Assembly: GCA_012064415.1 (NCBI GenBank)
Contig: SSNU01000101.1
Location: forward strand, 15,127-79,126
From: Gyrodactylus bullatarudis
Lineage: Eukaryota; Platyhelminthes; Monogenea; Gyrodactylidea; Gyrodactylidae
Reading direction: 5' to 3'
DNA: 64,000 nt
Notes under the pieces: generated by a model
Told to the model about the DNA's origin: nothing
The model's database searches: none
Seen by the model: the letters and a program-made list of their open reading frames with translations, nothing else
Translations under genes and position numbers: made by a program
Shown here: positions 26,801-38,300 of the stretch, in pieces
Position numbering within the stretch: position 1 is the stretch's first letter
Layout of the letters: the number at the start of each line of letters is the position of its first letter

Positions 26801-26901
26801 AACACCAAACATCTGGCAATAGTCAGTCCCCTCAAAATGTCTTCCAGAACTTACCCCGAATCCGAGACTACTCTGAGTACGGTATTCCCAAGAATATTTA
26901 A
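8810..26901 (+). CDS. Ig/FN3 single-pass receptor with Gln/Pro-rich tail (ihog/boi-like architecture)
   Basis: Exons: 8810-8897, 8958-9392, 9450-9773, 9977-10168, 10255-10353, 10428-10568, 11760-11909, 11973-12032, 12099-12886, 13247-13538, 16865-17315, 18742-18832, 22993-23167, 25104-25811, 26606-26901. Phases join to 1430 codons. Order: signal peptide (1-22), four Ig-like domains with paired Cys (IYECS and IYQCVA are typical Ig Tyr-x-Cys strands), two FN3 domains (about 495-800), TM helix (819-844) and a 585-aa cytoplasmic tail rich in Gln, Asn, His, Met and Pro, with poly-Gln at 17068-17095 and 25339-25363, PPPLPPP, and PPPPP clusters near the C terminus. Four Ig plus two FN3 matches interference hedgehog/brother of ihog; other Ig superfamily receptors are not excluded. 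The large downstream introns contain MULE relics, a hammerhead motif and repeats but no second gene. Confidence 0.8.
14225..14680 (+). repeat. Unclassified interspersed repeat R3, copy 1
   Basis: Intronic in the Ig/FN3 receptor gene. GTTGACATGAAGATGAGAAT, CCGGATAGTTAGGGAAA and CGAAATTCGAAAAACG recur with changes at 42030-42400 in a DNAAF5 intron. No ORF or obvious terminal repeats are visible. Confidence 0.5.
14720..14790 (-). repeat. Hammerhead-like repeat relic, copy 2
   Basis: On the minus strand this reads GGCATGTATCACACTGATGA, then GTATGCCCGAAATAAAGG, CCTTATTTGC, then GAAACGC and TTGGCATC. CTGATGA and the later GAAAC could form a hammerhead core with a stem II that has an internal loop. 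Copies 1 and 3 are more decayed. It may be the 3' end of a SINE or of a Penelope-type element. Confidence 0.4.
18083..18412 (+). pseudogene. Decayed MULE interior in intron
   Basis: This stretch aligns by eye, with many changes, to 58745-59097 inside the 1.6-kb MULE. Shared blocks include CAGACTCTACCC, ACATATAAATACTAT, AACTATTGTTGACTTCTC and TGTTGCTGGGG. It is non-coding now and lies in the intron between exons 11 and 12 of the Ig/FN3 gene, so it is an old relic of the same transposon family. Confidence 0.6.
22547..22589 (-). ncRNA. Type I hammerhead ribozyme motif with adjacent tRNA-like B box
   Basis: On the minus strand: stem I 5' strand GGTATA (22589-22584); core CTGAGGA (22583-22577; the seventh core base is tolerant in hammerheads); stem II of five pairs, GTCTT/AAGAC with loop GATA (22576-22563); core GAA; stem III on the self-complementary ACGCGT (22559-22554); cleavage position C in a GTC triplet (22553); stem I 3' strand TATGCC (22552-22547), giving six pairs with one G-U. 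Every conserved core base is present. Just upstream in the same strand lies GGCTCGATTCC (22607-22597), a near-perfect Pol III B box, as in tRNA-derived SINEs. The very short stem III implies that cleavage would work best in tandem or dimeric transcripts, as known for Penelope and schistosome hammerheads. It lies in the intron between exons 12 and 13 of the Ig/FN3 gene, antisense to it. Confidence 0.8.
24655..24725 (+). repeat. Short MULE relic
   Basis: TATCAAGAATATTTTCGTTT followed by GGTTCTAAACTCATCAGGAA resembles the reverse complement of about 59160-59200 in the 1.6-kb MULE. Another such snippet, about 26095-26225, lies in the next intron. Both are intronic and have no coding value. Confidence 0.4.
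26095..26225 (+). repeat. Short MULE relic
   Basis: CATCAAAAATATTTTCGTTT, GGATCTAAACTC, TGATAAACTTTATATT and CACTTCAGACTGTAAAT follow the order of the MULE interior near 58670-58790. It is strongly decayed and lies in the last intron of the Ig/FN3 gene. Confidence 0.4.
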
Positions 26902-27403
26902 CCAAACTCTTAGAATTCATCTCTCCCCCTCCCTCACTCCCTCATTTTTATCAACAACTCGATTACAATTATTTACTTGAAAATCATCATAAAATATCTA
27001 CCTACCCATAAAATAACTATTGATGATTGGGTCTAAATCATTGCCCTGAAAATGTGTTTGTACTGATAAAATGTATTGCCTATTTTGTTGCATTTACTTT
27101 TGAAATTCATAAAGGAAATACTTTTAGAAATAACAATCATCTTCTATATTTAATCTAAAAGTAGAAATAATAATTATCCCTTTGTTTGTGTTGATCTCCA
27201 TTCTAACTACTGCTACTACTTTTTCCAAATACTCACTCAGTCAGTTAATTAATTAATTAATTAAAAGACAGAATTACTCTTGATTTAGATCACGAGTCTG
27301 TTGTGATCATGATTAAATTTTTTTCAATGAAACCTGCAATTGCTTTGTATCAATGTATTATTATTGTATTTAGTCATATCTTGACTGACATTTTCGCCAT
27401 GGA

Positions 27404-27409
27404 AATAAA
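27404..27409 (+). promoter_or_regulatory. Candidate poly(A) signal of the Ig/FN3 gene
   Basis: AATAAA lies 503 bp after the stop codon and is followed by a T-rich run. It is the clearest canonical signal downstream of the gene, but in such AT-rich DNA chance matches are common. Confidence 0.35.
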
Positions 27410-29750
27410 TTTTTTTTGATTACATTACGTATTATTATTGCAAGAAAACTAAAAAATAATTTCAATATCTATGACATTGCAATCACCAACTCAAATTATA
27501 TTGGAAACTCGAAGAAGAAGATGACGAATAAGAAGGAGCTGTATCCAAATGTGAATAGGAAAATTTGTGTAATTTTATCTTTTATTTGTAAAAAGAAATA
27601 AAAACATTTAATTACAACATCGAGAAGCAAAAAAAGTTAATAAACTATTTATACTCTAATATTTCTTAATTTAATCTCACCAAATAAAGTTTAAAGATTA
27701 GATCAAAATTTCGATAATTCAAGCTATTTTAAGATTTCCTACTGATGGAAAAAAATCATACATCGTTTTTATTCCAAATCAGTAAAAAAGAATCTAAAAT
27801 TAATTTTATAACTTATTAAAACTTGAGTAAATAACTTGGCTGAATTTTTGATTCATATATATTCGGAACTTTAAAGCCGATAGCTTTTGACAAGAACCTC
27901 CAAGAAAATAAAACTTACATTCGGATTACACCTTAAAGTCCCAGAGAATTTTTTTTCATGATTCGCATTCAATTATCTGTCTATCAATTTGTTAATACGC
28001 TTATTACAAATCTATAGTTGTTTTAACGCAATTATTTCTGGTTCAGAAGTTATCGATCAGAAAATGGGTCAATTTTTGATCCAAAAACATGCTATCTTAT
28101 GTAGCTTTAGTAGATAAAGTTGATGCGATTACATATTTGAATTCTACAGGTATGATTACTCGATGAAAGTTATCTTACTTTTTACCTATGACCCATGAAA
28201 GTAGGTTTTCAAAACAAACTTTTTAAACAAATATTAAATTTTTGAAAAAAATCAACCATCTCTCAGTTAGTATAGCACGAGTTTGACGAATGATAGAGCC
28301 AAGATCTTTGCGTATTCCAGTAGTTTAATAAACTTCCTATCGTGGTAAACGAAGCATTTTCTGAGGTTTAAAAAATAATAATAAGTTGCTGAAAGGATAT
28401 GTGATAGAAATAACCCAGGGGGACTTGAAGGGTTAAACACATGAGATGAATAATTATTCACTGGGGAACAAAAATTGAAAAAAATTTTACTCAACTGAAT
28501 TTAACATATGTTGTTCAAAATTTTACGAGGATCACGATGGTGCTATTCGTTTTTTTCTGAAAAATATAAATTAAGTGTCCAACTCAAAGTTTTTATCGAC
28601 TTAAACTTTTCAAAAATTTACTGCTCCATTATTTCCTTGAGTACCGACTTGGTTTAAGAATCATTTTCTATTTCCCTTTTGAGGAACATTGCACAAGATA
28701 GTTTTGTGCATTCTTCTGTTCAACTTGTTCTGAGAAGCTTTTGTACATAAATACAATGAGTGAATGCCGGGCCGAATATCCTATGCAATCGATGTCTTCC
28801 CTCCCCAACCAACTCCACTGGTGTGTGTAGAGCTTAAAAATGAAAAACAGATTCCGAATCCTCAAATTGAGCTAAGGCCACTAGTACAAAAATATTTACG
28901 TGAATAATATAAATTGAAATTTATTCATGTACGAATTTTTAATCCAAAATTTATTAGAAAAATCTGTAATTTTTGCATTCGAACCGCTTGGTCTACTCAA
29001 AAACAAAAAATGGTATTTTTAGAAATGCACTAATTGACTAGAATGAATATTCGGCTACATTTCAAGATCAAATTTGGTTCTCTTAGCGTATAGTTGAGAG
29101 AAACTACAGAATAAATTCTAACAACCGATTGCGGTTATAAAAAAATCAATATCATCATCAGAAGCATTGTGAAAAATTCGAACCAAATTTCAATAGGTCA
29201 GCCTAGCTGTATCCGATGGACTCCTACCATGTTCAAGATATCTGAGTTTTATTCTAAACTAAATTCGTTCTTGAATCTCAAAAGTATTATTATTAGATAC
29301 CAAGAGGATTTTATAAATTTGTGGAAACTATCCTTGGTATTTGAGAGTCAATATAATTCTTTGGGTTCTCAACTCATTTAAAATTGACCCAAGACTTTTG
29401 AGTTTTATTTTCCAAAAGTTCCTAATCACGAGGGTGCCCTCAAATGCTAAATATTAACCAAGGAATCCTCTGTAAGGATACACATCAAAAGGGTAGGTTC
29501 ACTATTTTCAAAGGAGGCTCGATTTTAATACTTTTATTCATTACAATTCTTATTTGTTCATTTGTGAGTAAAGAAAAAAACTTCTTTTTTTGCTAATCCT
29601 AATCAGATTTACTAGACTAGGATTATAGAAAACAATTATTTATCGAACTTGTTTTTAAAAAATATTTTAGCTCTTGTTGACCAGAATACAGTCTTGAAGT
29701 TGCTCATGCTGTTCTATTTGATCATAAATAGAGTTTAGAAAAAACGAACG
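27410..29750. other. Intergenic stretch without recognisable gene
   Basis: The region between the Ig/FN3 gene and the tRNA/Penelope cluster has only short, low-complexity ORFs without domain likeness. I see no convincing exon, tRNA or terminal inverted repeat. Composition is uniformly AT-rich. Confidence 0.5.
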
Positions 29751-30270
29751 AATAAATTTGTGATTCTCGCACGACAAAATTTTTAACAGAATCAGTAAAA
29801 TTTATATAATTAGGTAAATAATTAATCATCGGCTCAGTGGTCTAGGGGTATGATTCTCGCTTCGGGTGCGAGAGGTCCCGGGTTCAATTCCCGGCTGAGC
29901 CCTCAGTTTTGAACACTAATTCCGTTTAATATCTTTTGTTTAAAACGTTTTTTTGAAAGTATAATTCAAGGGGTCATGAATAAAATTAATTAATGTACCC
30001 TTAGAATTTAAATATGCAATCCCTCAAACTCTATCTGCTAAAATTTTAAAGATAGCCTGTTGGATTATAAAACGACTCAATTTTTGATCGATAACTCCTG
30101 AATTGAAATTAAGTATCTTATCATTCTAACAAAGAACTCATGATGAAGATTTAAAAGTCAAGTGTGTATTTTATATAATTTACCTGATCTCATTACACTA
30201 CTGTATTACACCGGATACATGTTTGACGGCTAGTTGATGTTTATTCCTGGCTATCTGGAGAAAACATTCA
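29751..30270 (+). repeat. Long direct repeat, left copy (holds tRNA-Pro)
   Basis: 29751-29910 and 30150-30270 are nearly identical to 31455-31614 and 31612-31732. The middle 29911-30152 is absent from the right copy; the junction there has a TTT microhomology. The left copy directly precedes the Penelope-like coding fragment and the right copy directly follows it, as in the pseudo-LTR or partial tandem layout typical of Penelope-like elements. Confidence 0.85.
29831..29902 (+). tRNA. tRNA-Pro (anticodon CGG), copy 1
   Basis: A 72-nt intronless cloverleaf: acceptor GGCTCAG/CTGAGCC with discriminator C, D arm with the A box TGGTCTAGGGG, anticodon stem CTCGC/GCGAG with loop TTCGGGT (anticodon CGG), T arm CCCGG-GTTCAAT-TCCCGG region with B box GGTTCAATTCC. 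It has all pairing needed for function. It lies inside a direct repeat flanking a Penelope-like fragment, and an identical copy is at 31535-31606. Confidence 0.96.
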
Positions 30271-30285
30271 CATAGCGCAACTTGA

Positions 30286-31454
30286 ATATTACACTGCCTC
30301 CACACACAAACATTCAACAGTTTTATCTGGTCCAAGCTGAAGCAGAGCCGCGTCCCAATGACAATCGACAACGCATCCTCCCTCCTAACACAATGGTGCA
30401 AAGAAGATAGGGCAAGCATAGAGGACCTACAATACAGAAAAGCTTCTGCTGAAAATATGATGGAAATATTCCCTAACGATCTCAGAAATAGACTACTCAC
30501 GGTAATCAATGAAATCACGACCAAACGATACGAGAAAGAGAAAGCCCGCCTGTTCAAATCCACCATCCTTCGAAAGGAAGATGCCATGTTCCCAGACATC
30601 AACTCAATAGTTTTCAACTTTTCTAACTCAATGCTTTCAGATCACGCAAACCAGGTCCTAAGCTTAGGGCCCAAATTCTGCATTCCAAGAACGAATACAA
30701 TAGATGTCGAAACAGACGTGGGATTCGAAATGTTCCTAGAACAAACCCAGAAACTCCAAGCAAAATCAGAGGATGCAAGGGATCGATTCAACACAGTAAC
30801 AAAAGATGCATGGATCCAATTCAAACAAAAGAAAATCGAATTTCCCCATTTAACCAAGGCCCATTACCAAGCACTCCGAGATTTAAGACAAAACCCCGAT
30901 ATCTTGATTTGCAGACTCGATAAAGGAACAGGTATTGCAATAGTCCAGAAATCAGACTACATTCTGAAAGGAAAAGAGATACTTTCGGACACAAAAAGAT
31001 TCCGCCAAATAGACCCCGCGAAGGCAGAAGCGCGAAGAATAGGCTTTGAGAAAGCCATCACCAGGAAAATCGAAGGTCTATTGTCAAACAATCTTATCGA
31101 TGAGACAACTGCAAATCAACTCAAACCAACTTCCAATGAAATCAGTAGAATCTACCTCCTTCCTAAAGTCCACAAGTCGAGCGAAAATGGATTAAAATAC
31201 AGACCAATACTGGACATGTCAGCCAGCCCACAACACAAATTAGTCAAATGGTTAAATGAAATACTCACACCCATACGAAACCAATTATGCAAATATTCAG
31301 TTGAAAATTCAATCGAAATTGTCTCAAAGTTAAAAGACGTGGATTTTACAAACTCGAGAATGATATCCTTTGATGTATGCTCTCTTTTCACGAAGATCCC
31401 ATTAAAAGAAACGGTTAAGTTCCTCTGCGACATGATTAAATCATTTCCTTCATT
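30286..31454 (+). pseudogene. Penelope-like element reverse transcriptase, truncated
   Basis: Open frame from 30286; the first ATG is at 30358. The product has Penelope-type features in order: ICRLDKGTGIAIVQKSDY (family pattern DKG-GI-VV-KSDY), IYLLPKVHKS with a following YRPILDMSASP, and RT motif A SFDVCSLFTKIPL. The frame stops 12 bases into the right-hand repeat at FPSLINL, before the catalytic YxDD motif and the GIY-YIG nuclease, so the protein cannot be a complete retrotransposase. GC content is visibly higher than the surroundings and there are no internal stops, which points to a recent insertion or recombination. It is flanked on both sides by tRNA-containing direct repeats. Confidence 0.88.
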
Positions 31455-31732
31455 AATAAATTTGTGATTCTCGCACGACAAAATTTTTAACAGAATCAGT
31501 AAAATTTATATAATTAGGTAAATAATTAATCATTGGCTCAGTGGTCTAGGGGTATGATTCTCGCTTCGGGTGCGAGAGGTCCCGGGTTCAATTCCCGGCT
31601 GAGCCCTCAGTTTTAAAAGTCAAGTGTGTATTTTATATAATTTACCTGATCTCATTACACTACTGTATTACACCGGATACATGTTTGACGGCTAGTTGAT
31701 GTTTATTCCTGGCTATCTGGAGAAAACATTCA
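31455..31732 (+). repeat. Long direct repeat, right copy (holds tRNA-Pro)
   Basis: This copy is 278 bp. It repeats 29751-29910 plus 30150-30270 with at least one substitution (CATT for CATC before the tRNA) and a 242-bp internal deletion relative to the left copy. It begins exactly where the Penelope-like reading frame is cut. Confidence 0.85.
31535..31606 (+). tRNA. tRNA-Pro (anticodon CGG), copy 2
   Basis: Identical in all 72 positions to the copy at 29831-29902, including both internal promoter boxes and anticodon CGG. The 5' flank is also duplicated for 80 bp; the 3' flank diverges after CCTCAGTTTT, so the two genes have different downstream sequence and possibly different termination. 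Confidence 0.95.
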
Positions 31733-32323
31733 GATTCACTTGCATCTGTTAATTTAAACAACAACTATGAAATAAAATAGGTTTCAAGAGAAAAATCATT
31801 ACAGCTAAAAGCTCTGTAAGGTGACTATAAATATTTCTGCCTCAAATTATATCACATTTGGACCAATAGTATTCGAGTAATTTTAGGCCAATCAGAATGA
31901 AGCAATATTCTTCTTACAAATTCCTCAAGTTGCAAAATTGTTTTTACTAACAGATTCCTAAATTTAACAATAGACCAATGAAATCCTTAGTTCTGATTTT
32001 TATCCAGGTCAAATCATCCTTCTATCATATCAGGAAAGGGCTCTAGCAAAAACAGTTAAATTAAATATCATGTATACTTAATTTTAGCAATTTTGAATTC
32101 AGCGTAAAATTCTGCAACTGGGAGTAAAATTTCATGCTTCTATTAAATAAATAGCAGGTAAAAATTATTTTGAAATCAGTTTAAATTTTCGAGGTTAAAA
32201 GTCATTTTTCATTTTCCCAATTTCTCACATGATGTGTCATCTATTTTCGGATGTTTGTACAATTTTTGTGTACATGAGGGGGGGAGTAAACATGTCAATT
32301 AGAGATCATGAATAGATAAAATA

Positions 32324-32329
32324 TTTATT
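32324..32329 (-). promoter_or_regulatory. Candidate poly(A) signal of DNAAF5
   Basis: AATAAA on the minus strand, 44 bp after the DNAAF5 stop codon at 32373, a normal position for a compact 3' UTR. Confidence 0.45.
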
Positions 32330-32372
32330 TCAATTAACAAAAAACAAATTCAATGTAAATATTTTTACAATT

Positions 32373-35300
32373 TCAAATTGATAAGTTCTCCAACATTTTT
32401 GTTACAATCTCTTTGCAGCGAAATTTGTCGTTGGAGACGGTCAAAATTTTCTCACAACCATTTGGATGCATCCTGTGCATAGCATAGAGGATAATTCTAG
32501 TTACTGAAATTCTCTGGGTCTCCTCTTGGTCATCGAGATAGATTGATACTTTCTCTAGAAAATCCTTAATAGAAGAAGAAAAAGTTATTCAACTTGTGAG
32601 CTAAACAAGCCATAATTCTTTCTTGTTAGACATACATCGATATGAAACAATAAATAAGCAATATTTTGTACAAATGAGAAAAAATATTTGAAAATAGAAT
32701 AAAGATACGATCAATGTTTTGATGATTTGGCGTGATATAAACTGTAAAGATTGAAATTATGGGGAAAAACTAGGTTTTGTGAAGCATAAACTCTAGAATC
32801 ATCTGTTCAGTGGAAATTAGAGTTAGAAGGATCAATTTTGAAACTGATATGAGAAATTATTAATTTAAGATTAGCAGAGAACTGCTCAACTCCTTGATGT
32901 AATTAACGGGATATAAAATCATTTTTAACAGCAAAAACTAAGTTTGAAAATGCATTTAAAATTACTCCAACATTTTATGATTGTGAGCTAATTTGCTGGC
33001 GTTGGGAATCTATGCTGAGAGAGGATCAAAATAAGACAAAAGAGCCGAATATCGCCACCAATTTTCGATAGAATCACCATTTTTCGTGGGATTTCGATTT
33101 TTCGAAATTTCATCAATTTTCAAGTAGTGAAAATGATTATATTAATAAAATCGAAATTCGACTCCCAAAAGATAATAAAGTTATGCATTAGAATAGATTC
33201 AGCATATTCGGCTTTCTTGTCTTATTGTGATCCTAAAAATAAACTTTTGATCACTAACTAACTTTGAAATCGATAAAAAAATTTAGCTCAAAGTTCGAAA
33301 AAATGGAATTTGCCGCCAAAACGAAATTTAAAAAATTACCATATTTTTCATAAAAATAAATTTTTTTCTACAAATCGTAAATGTGGGCAACACGAGTAGG
33401 ATTCCAAAAAAATCTTTAACATATTCGAATTTTTGAGGTTTTCGTATAAAATCATAGATGTCCAACTTCATATCAATTAGCTTCACTATCCTCAGTACTA
33501 TTTATTTATTAGAGCGATGTATTTATTGAAGATATTGCCAATCTTCATCAAGAAGACTTATTTCTAGATCTGATTGATGAAGCAAGAGTAAGTATTCATT
33601 TATCTGTTTGGTATTGAAAGGGGGATTTTTCAATCTGAGACTTGTTTTCAAAAAGTTAATATAATGATTTGAGTTTGTTTCTCTTAAAAATAGAGTTGTA
33701 TCAAGAACACAAGACTAAAGACTAACTTGGAATATTGGCTGATATGTTATGGATATGCCTTTGAGGGGTATACTCGAGTCGCCACTGTATCCATTGACAC
33801 AGATATCATAACCATCAATTGTCATGTGGAGACGAACCAACATCATCCAATAGATTAGAACATCACTGGCTAATTGTCTAACCTAAGCAAATGAAATTAA
33901 ACGGAAGACAGGCGGTTTTAAAATTCCTTTGCTTGAAGTTTTTAGACATTGAACCTATCTAAAGTGTGGTCACTAGTAAAAACTATATCCATTTAAACTC
34001 AAAAATTGATGGAAGTTGTCTTCTCACACCTAGGTGTTAGAATTCGGAAAAGCAAGTGTCAATTCCATAAGAGACTCAAATTGAGTCCATATTTTGCATA
34101 TTTTTAAAGCGCGAAAATCATTCTCCACTATGCTATTGCCCATTTATCCCACAATATCTCGCAGACATTATAAAACAACGAAATTCACCATGATGGCCCT
34201 CTTGATGATAAGATTACTATTCTTGAAAATAAAACTCAAGACACTCATTAAACGGGCAAGATATTCCGGATTTGAGTGATTGTGTAGTAAAAATTCATTG
34301 AAAATTAAGCGGCGATTTGAAAAATTCTGGTTTTTTGAAACTGAATAACATGATGGTGAAACATTTTCGACAGATGCTTCAATACAAAATAATGCTTAGA
34401 ATTGATAGTTCTATCAGAAATGTTGGTACTAATTCGAGGTCAGAAATTTAACCCTACTCTAGTAATTACCAGTGACCACACTTTGCCAGTAGGTTCAATT
34501 TCTAAAAACACTGAAATCTCTACTTTGCTTGATATTTTTATAAAGAAATTTCTAGAATTTCATTTAGAGGTAAAGCATCTCTCAGAGAATGACTAGCTTC
34601 ACCCGATTTTCTTTAATGATTAAAATATGAAATGGAATTTTCTCAAGTGATTTAATTACTGGTTCCTTGATATCGTCCAGTCGCTTGAGAATGATCGGAT
34701 AAAATTTCATTATATCATCGGCCAGTGATTGCGGTAGGATTTGATTCTTTGGATTACCCTTGTAATCTTTGGTTAACTCTATGGTAGGGTTCATGAACCA
34801 ATTGGGAATTCTCATGAGATTTTCACCCTCTGTGAGGAATGAAATAAAGACTAGACCTATTGCTTTGAGAGATGTGAACCGGGTCATTTCGAGATCATCT
34901 TCAATGAGAGCTGACAAGGTCTTAAACATTTGTTTCAAGGTTACAAGGGGAAGATTGATCAGTGAAAGTTTCTCGACACCATCGCCCTGCATCAACGAGG
35001 AATCTAAACAGGAATTGATTGCGATTTTTCAATTATCAGGTTAATTTAGGAATTTATGATTGAAATTTTGGTTTCTGGACTATTCTAAAGATTTTGACTT
35101 GAACATGAAACGACAAAAGCACAACCCCTTTAAAATCGAGTTCAAACTAAATTTGCAAGCAAAATACTAAAATGAAAAAAATTCCTACCAACCATGAACA
35201 ATTTAAAATAAACTTTTTACCTTCGTTAAAAATATTCAGGGCAGAAGAACTACTTTTGATAATAATCATCTGCATAAAAAAACCTAATACACTATCTCGT

Positions 35301-38300
35301 CTATATATATTTTCTACGTCTGGTTTTCAGGGAATCTCTGGATAGTATTTTCATTTTATTAGACAGATTTTCTAACAAGTTTATGTCAGAAATCGTTTTC
35401 TACTATTATTAATCAAACTAATGAGGATTCAGTAGGTTGCATTGTTATCGCTTACGAAACTCAAGCAGAGATAAATGATTAAGAGGAAGTTAATTAAATA
35501 TCAAAAGAATAACAGGTTTATTGTCCTCAATTGAAATTTCTTGTTAGATGGAACTATAACTGCCAATAACTAGAGCATCCCTGAATTTGTAAAATTTTAT
35601 TTTGGTGACTAGTTATAACTTATAAGTGCTGTTGTCTTTACTCAGTTAGCTGGAAAAATTCATCATTTCATCAAAGGGTTAAGGTAATTAATAAATTATA
35701 GAAGGTTTCAGATCTTTGAGAGTTTTACGCACATCATCTTTAAAGTAAATAATGCATTAGACATTATTAAAATAAATCACAACTTCTCACTTCTCAAAGA
35801 TTCCCTTGAGGCTATGGGGCTCTATATTAATAGAGATAAATGCAAAATAATGCTCCCATCTGGTCTCCCCGCAACCCTCATGGAATCGCTTCTACTTCCT
35901 GGAGAAATTGTCTCCTTTACTTCTGACCTCGGTTTCAGTATAACATCAAATCTAAAATTAGACCCGTTCTCAAACTTATCTAGAATAAATTTCATTATTT
36001 ACACTATTAAAAAATTCTCCTTGTCCACTGAAGTAAGACTAAAAGCTTACAAATCTCTGGTCTTTCCGCTTTTCGACTACACCTTCCCCCTCTTGCCAGA
36101 TTTAAATAATTCTCAATGTCTATCTATTGAACGTATTTAATATAGATTTCTACACTCAATTTTTCCCCATTTAGACTCTTACAATGCACTCATTTCTGTC
36201 TCAGGGCTTCATCCGCTCTGGGTTCGGAGATATGTATTTTTAGTTAAAAAATTCACTGAATCTTATTCTACAGTGAATAGTAATTATTCTCTTAGAAATG
36301 CAAAATATAATCCTAATTTTTTGTTGAATTCTTTCAATAAAATATTCTCAAAATACAAATTATCTGATTGTGAAAACCTGACTGATCTTAAATTAGTCAT
36401 GTCGCACATCAGATCTAACCTCGATTATCCTAAGTCTCTTCTCTACTCTTATCTACATTAAGTAATAACTGCCAGATGATTAATGATTTACCTTCAGACA
36501 CTAGATTTTCTATTGAACCATATCTCTACTTTCATCGCCATTTATTCTTTGAAGGAAAAAACATAAAAATTCAAGATCAGAATTATTTCATGCTATTCAC
36601 CAGATTTAATTACATTTATTTTGTATACATTTTATTTTCATATTTAAATATAAGATTTTTATTCTAACAAAAAATTTGAGAATGAAATTACTGTAGAACA
36701 TCAAATTGGCGAATTTTTGCCACTAATTTCAAAAAAATACTGTCATCTTGAGTGAATATACAAAGAATTATAAAGAAATTATTTAATCGCATTCCAATTG
36801 ATTCATGCATATATTAATATATATTAAATCTATGGGATAATGACAAAAAGTGTATCAAAAGGGAGAGAAAATAACAAATCTTAAATCATTTTTGACACTT
36901 CTTAAATCAATATACACGATATATTTACAAAACTTAAATCAAAATTGACAAATCATAAGTCAGTCTATTCGAGCATTGACATAACTCATATCAATTTTGA
37001 CAAATCATAGATCAGTCTTAGTGAGCATTGACAAAACTTATATCAAATTTAACCAATAGTTTATCAGAATTGCCTATTAGGTTGCGTCAAAAGAAATGAT
37101 ACTTTAGAGATAAAAAAATATATTCAAAAATCTGCATAAAAAAAGAGAAAAATCAGGTATCAAAATATTCTCCAGCAGAATTAATACATTTCTGCCAACG
37201 AATAGGAAGCTGATCAATCCCATCAGCGTAAAACTCTTGACTTTTTGAATCAAAAAAGTTGATAAGGCCATTTTCGACTTCTCCTTTGTTGAGGAATTTT
37301 TTCCCCTTTAAAAAGTGTTGCATCGACCTGAAAAGATGATAATCTGACGGGGCTAAGTCAGGACTATAAGGAGGATGTTCTATGACATCGATATTCTCAT
37401 CTTGAAAAAAATTTTTGACATCTCTTCCCAGATGAGGTCGGGCGTTATCTTGTTGGAATGAAATCCTTCCAAATCTTGGGAATTTATCCTTCAATTTGGC
37501 AACCATCTGCCTTAATGAGTCTAGATATCTTTGAGAAGTGACAGTCTGACCATAATCCATAAGCTCATAGTGGATTACTCCTTTTCTTGTCCAGAAAACT
37601 GTGAGCATAACTTTCTTCGAGAACCTGTTTGGAGAGGGTTGAGTTGCTTTCTCCCCAACTCGTTTCCAAGACCTTTTTCGACTCTGATCCTGAAGATAGA
37701 TCCACTTTTCGTCTGTTGTAACAATATTCTTCAGAAAATTGTCATAACTGAGTCTGTGAGAGAGTCTTCGACAGGCTTCAACTCTTTTCCTTTTTTGTGA
37801 TTCGTTGAGGTCATGGGGAACCCATTTGTCGAATGAATTTGTAAAGTTCTCCTCTCTCAGAGCACGTAGAACTGAAGACTGACTAACATTCAAAACAGAA
37901 GAAATTGCTCTTGAAGATGACGATGGTTGCTCTTCAACTGCTTCAATAATCAAAGAGTTATCAACGGTTGAAGGTCGACCTGATTTTGATTCATCATCCA
38001 CTGAAATCTTTCCTTCTACGAAGTTTGAGTACCAACGAAATACAGTAGCACGTTTTATTCGATCTCCGAAACAAGATTCAAGTTTCCTGAAAGTCTCTGA
38101 TGGTCCAGTTTTCTGAAGAAACTCATATGCGATTAACTTTCGAATATCTTTGATATCGAAAATGTCATTTAGACTCATTGTTTCGTGAATTATGAATAAG
38201 TAGATTTATTTAAAGAAAAAGAGAAATAAATTTTCTTCATTTTGATGTATAATTTGTTATTCTAAAGCGAATTTTTGATCAAAGTTGGAATCTCATAACA

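Noticed and set aside
27246..27263. TTAA tandem run
   Set aside because: Simple-sequence repeat; no CCC-type piggyBac ends beside it, so not a transposon border.
30198..30617. 139-codon minus-strand ORF
   Set aside because: It overlaps the Penelope-like coding region in antisense and has no domain features.
34769..35044. Plus-strand ORF of 91 codons
   Set aside because: Antisense to DNAAF5 exon 6; the minus strand gives the family-like protein and consistent splice phases.
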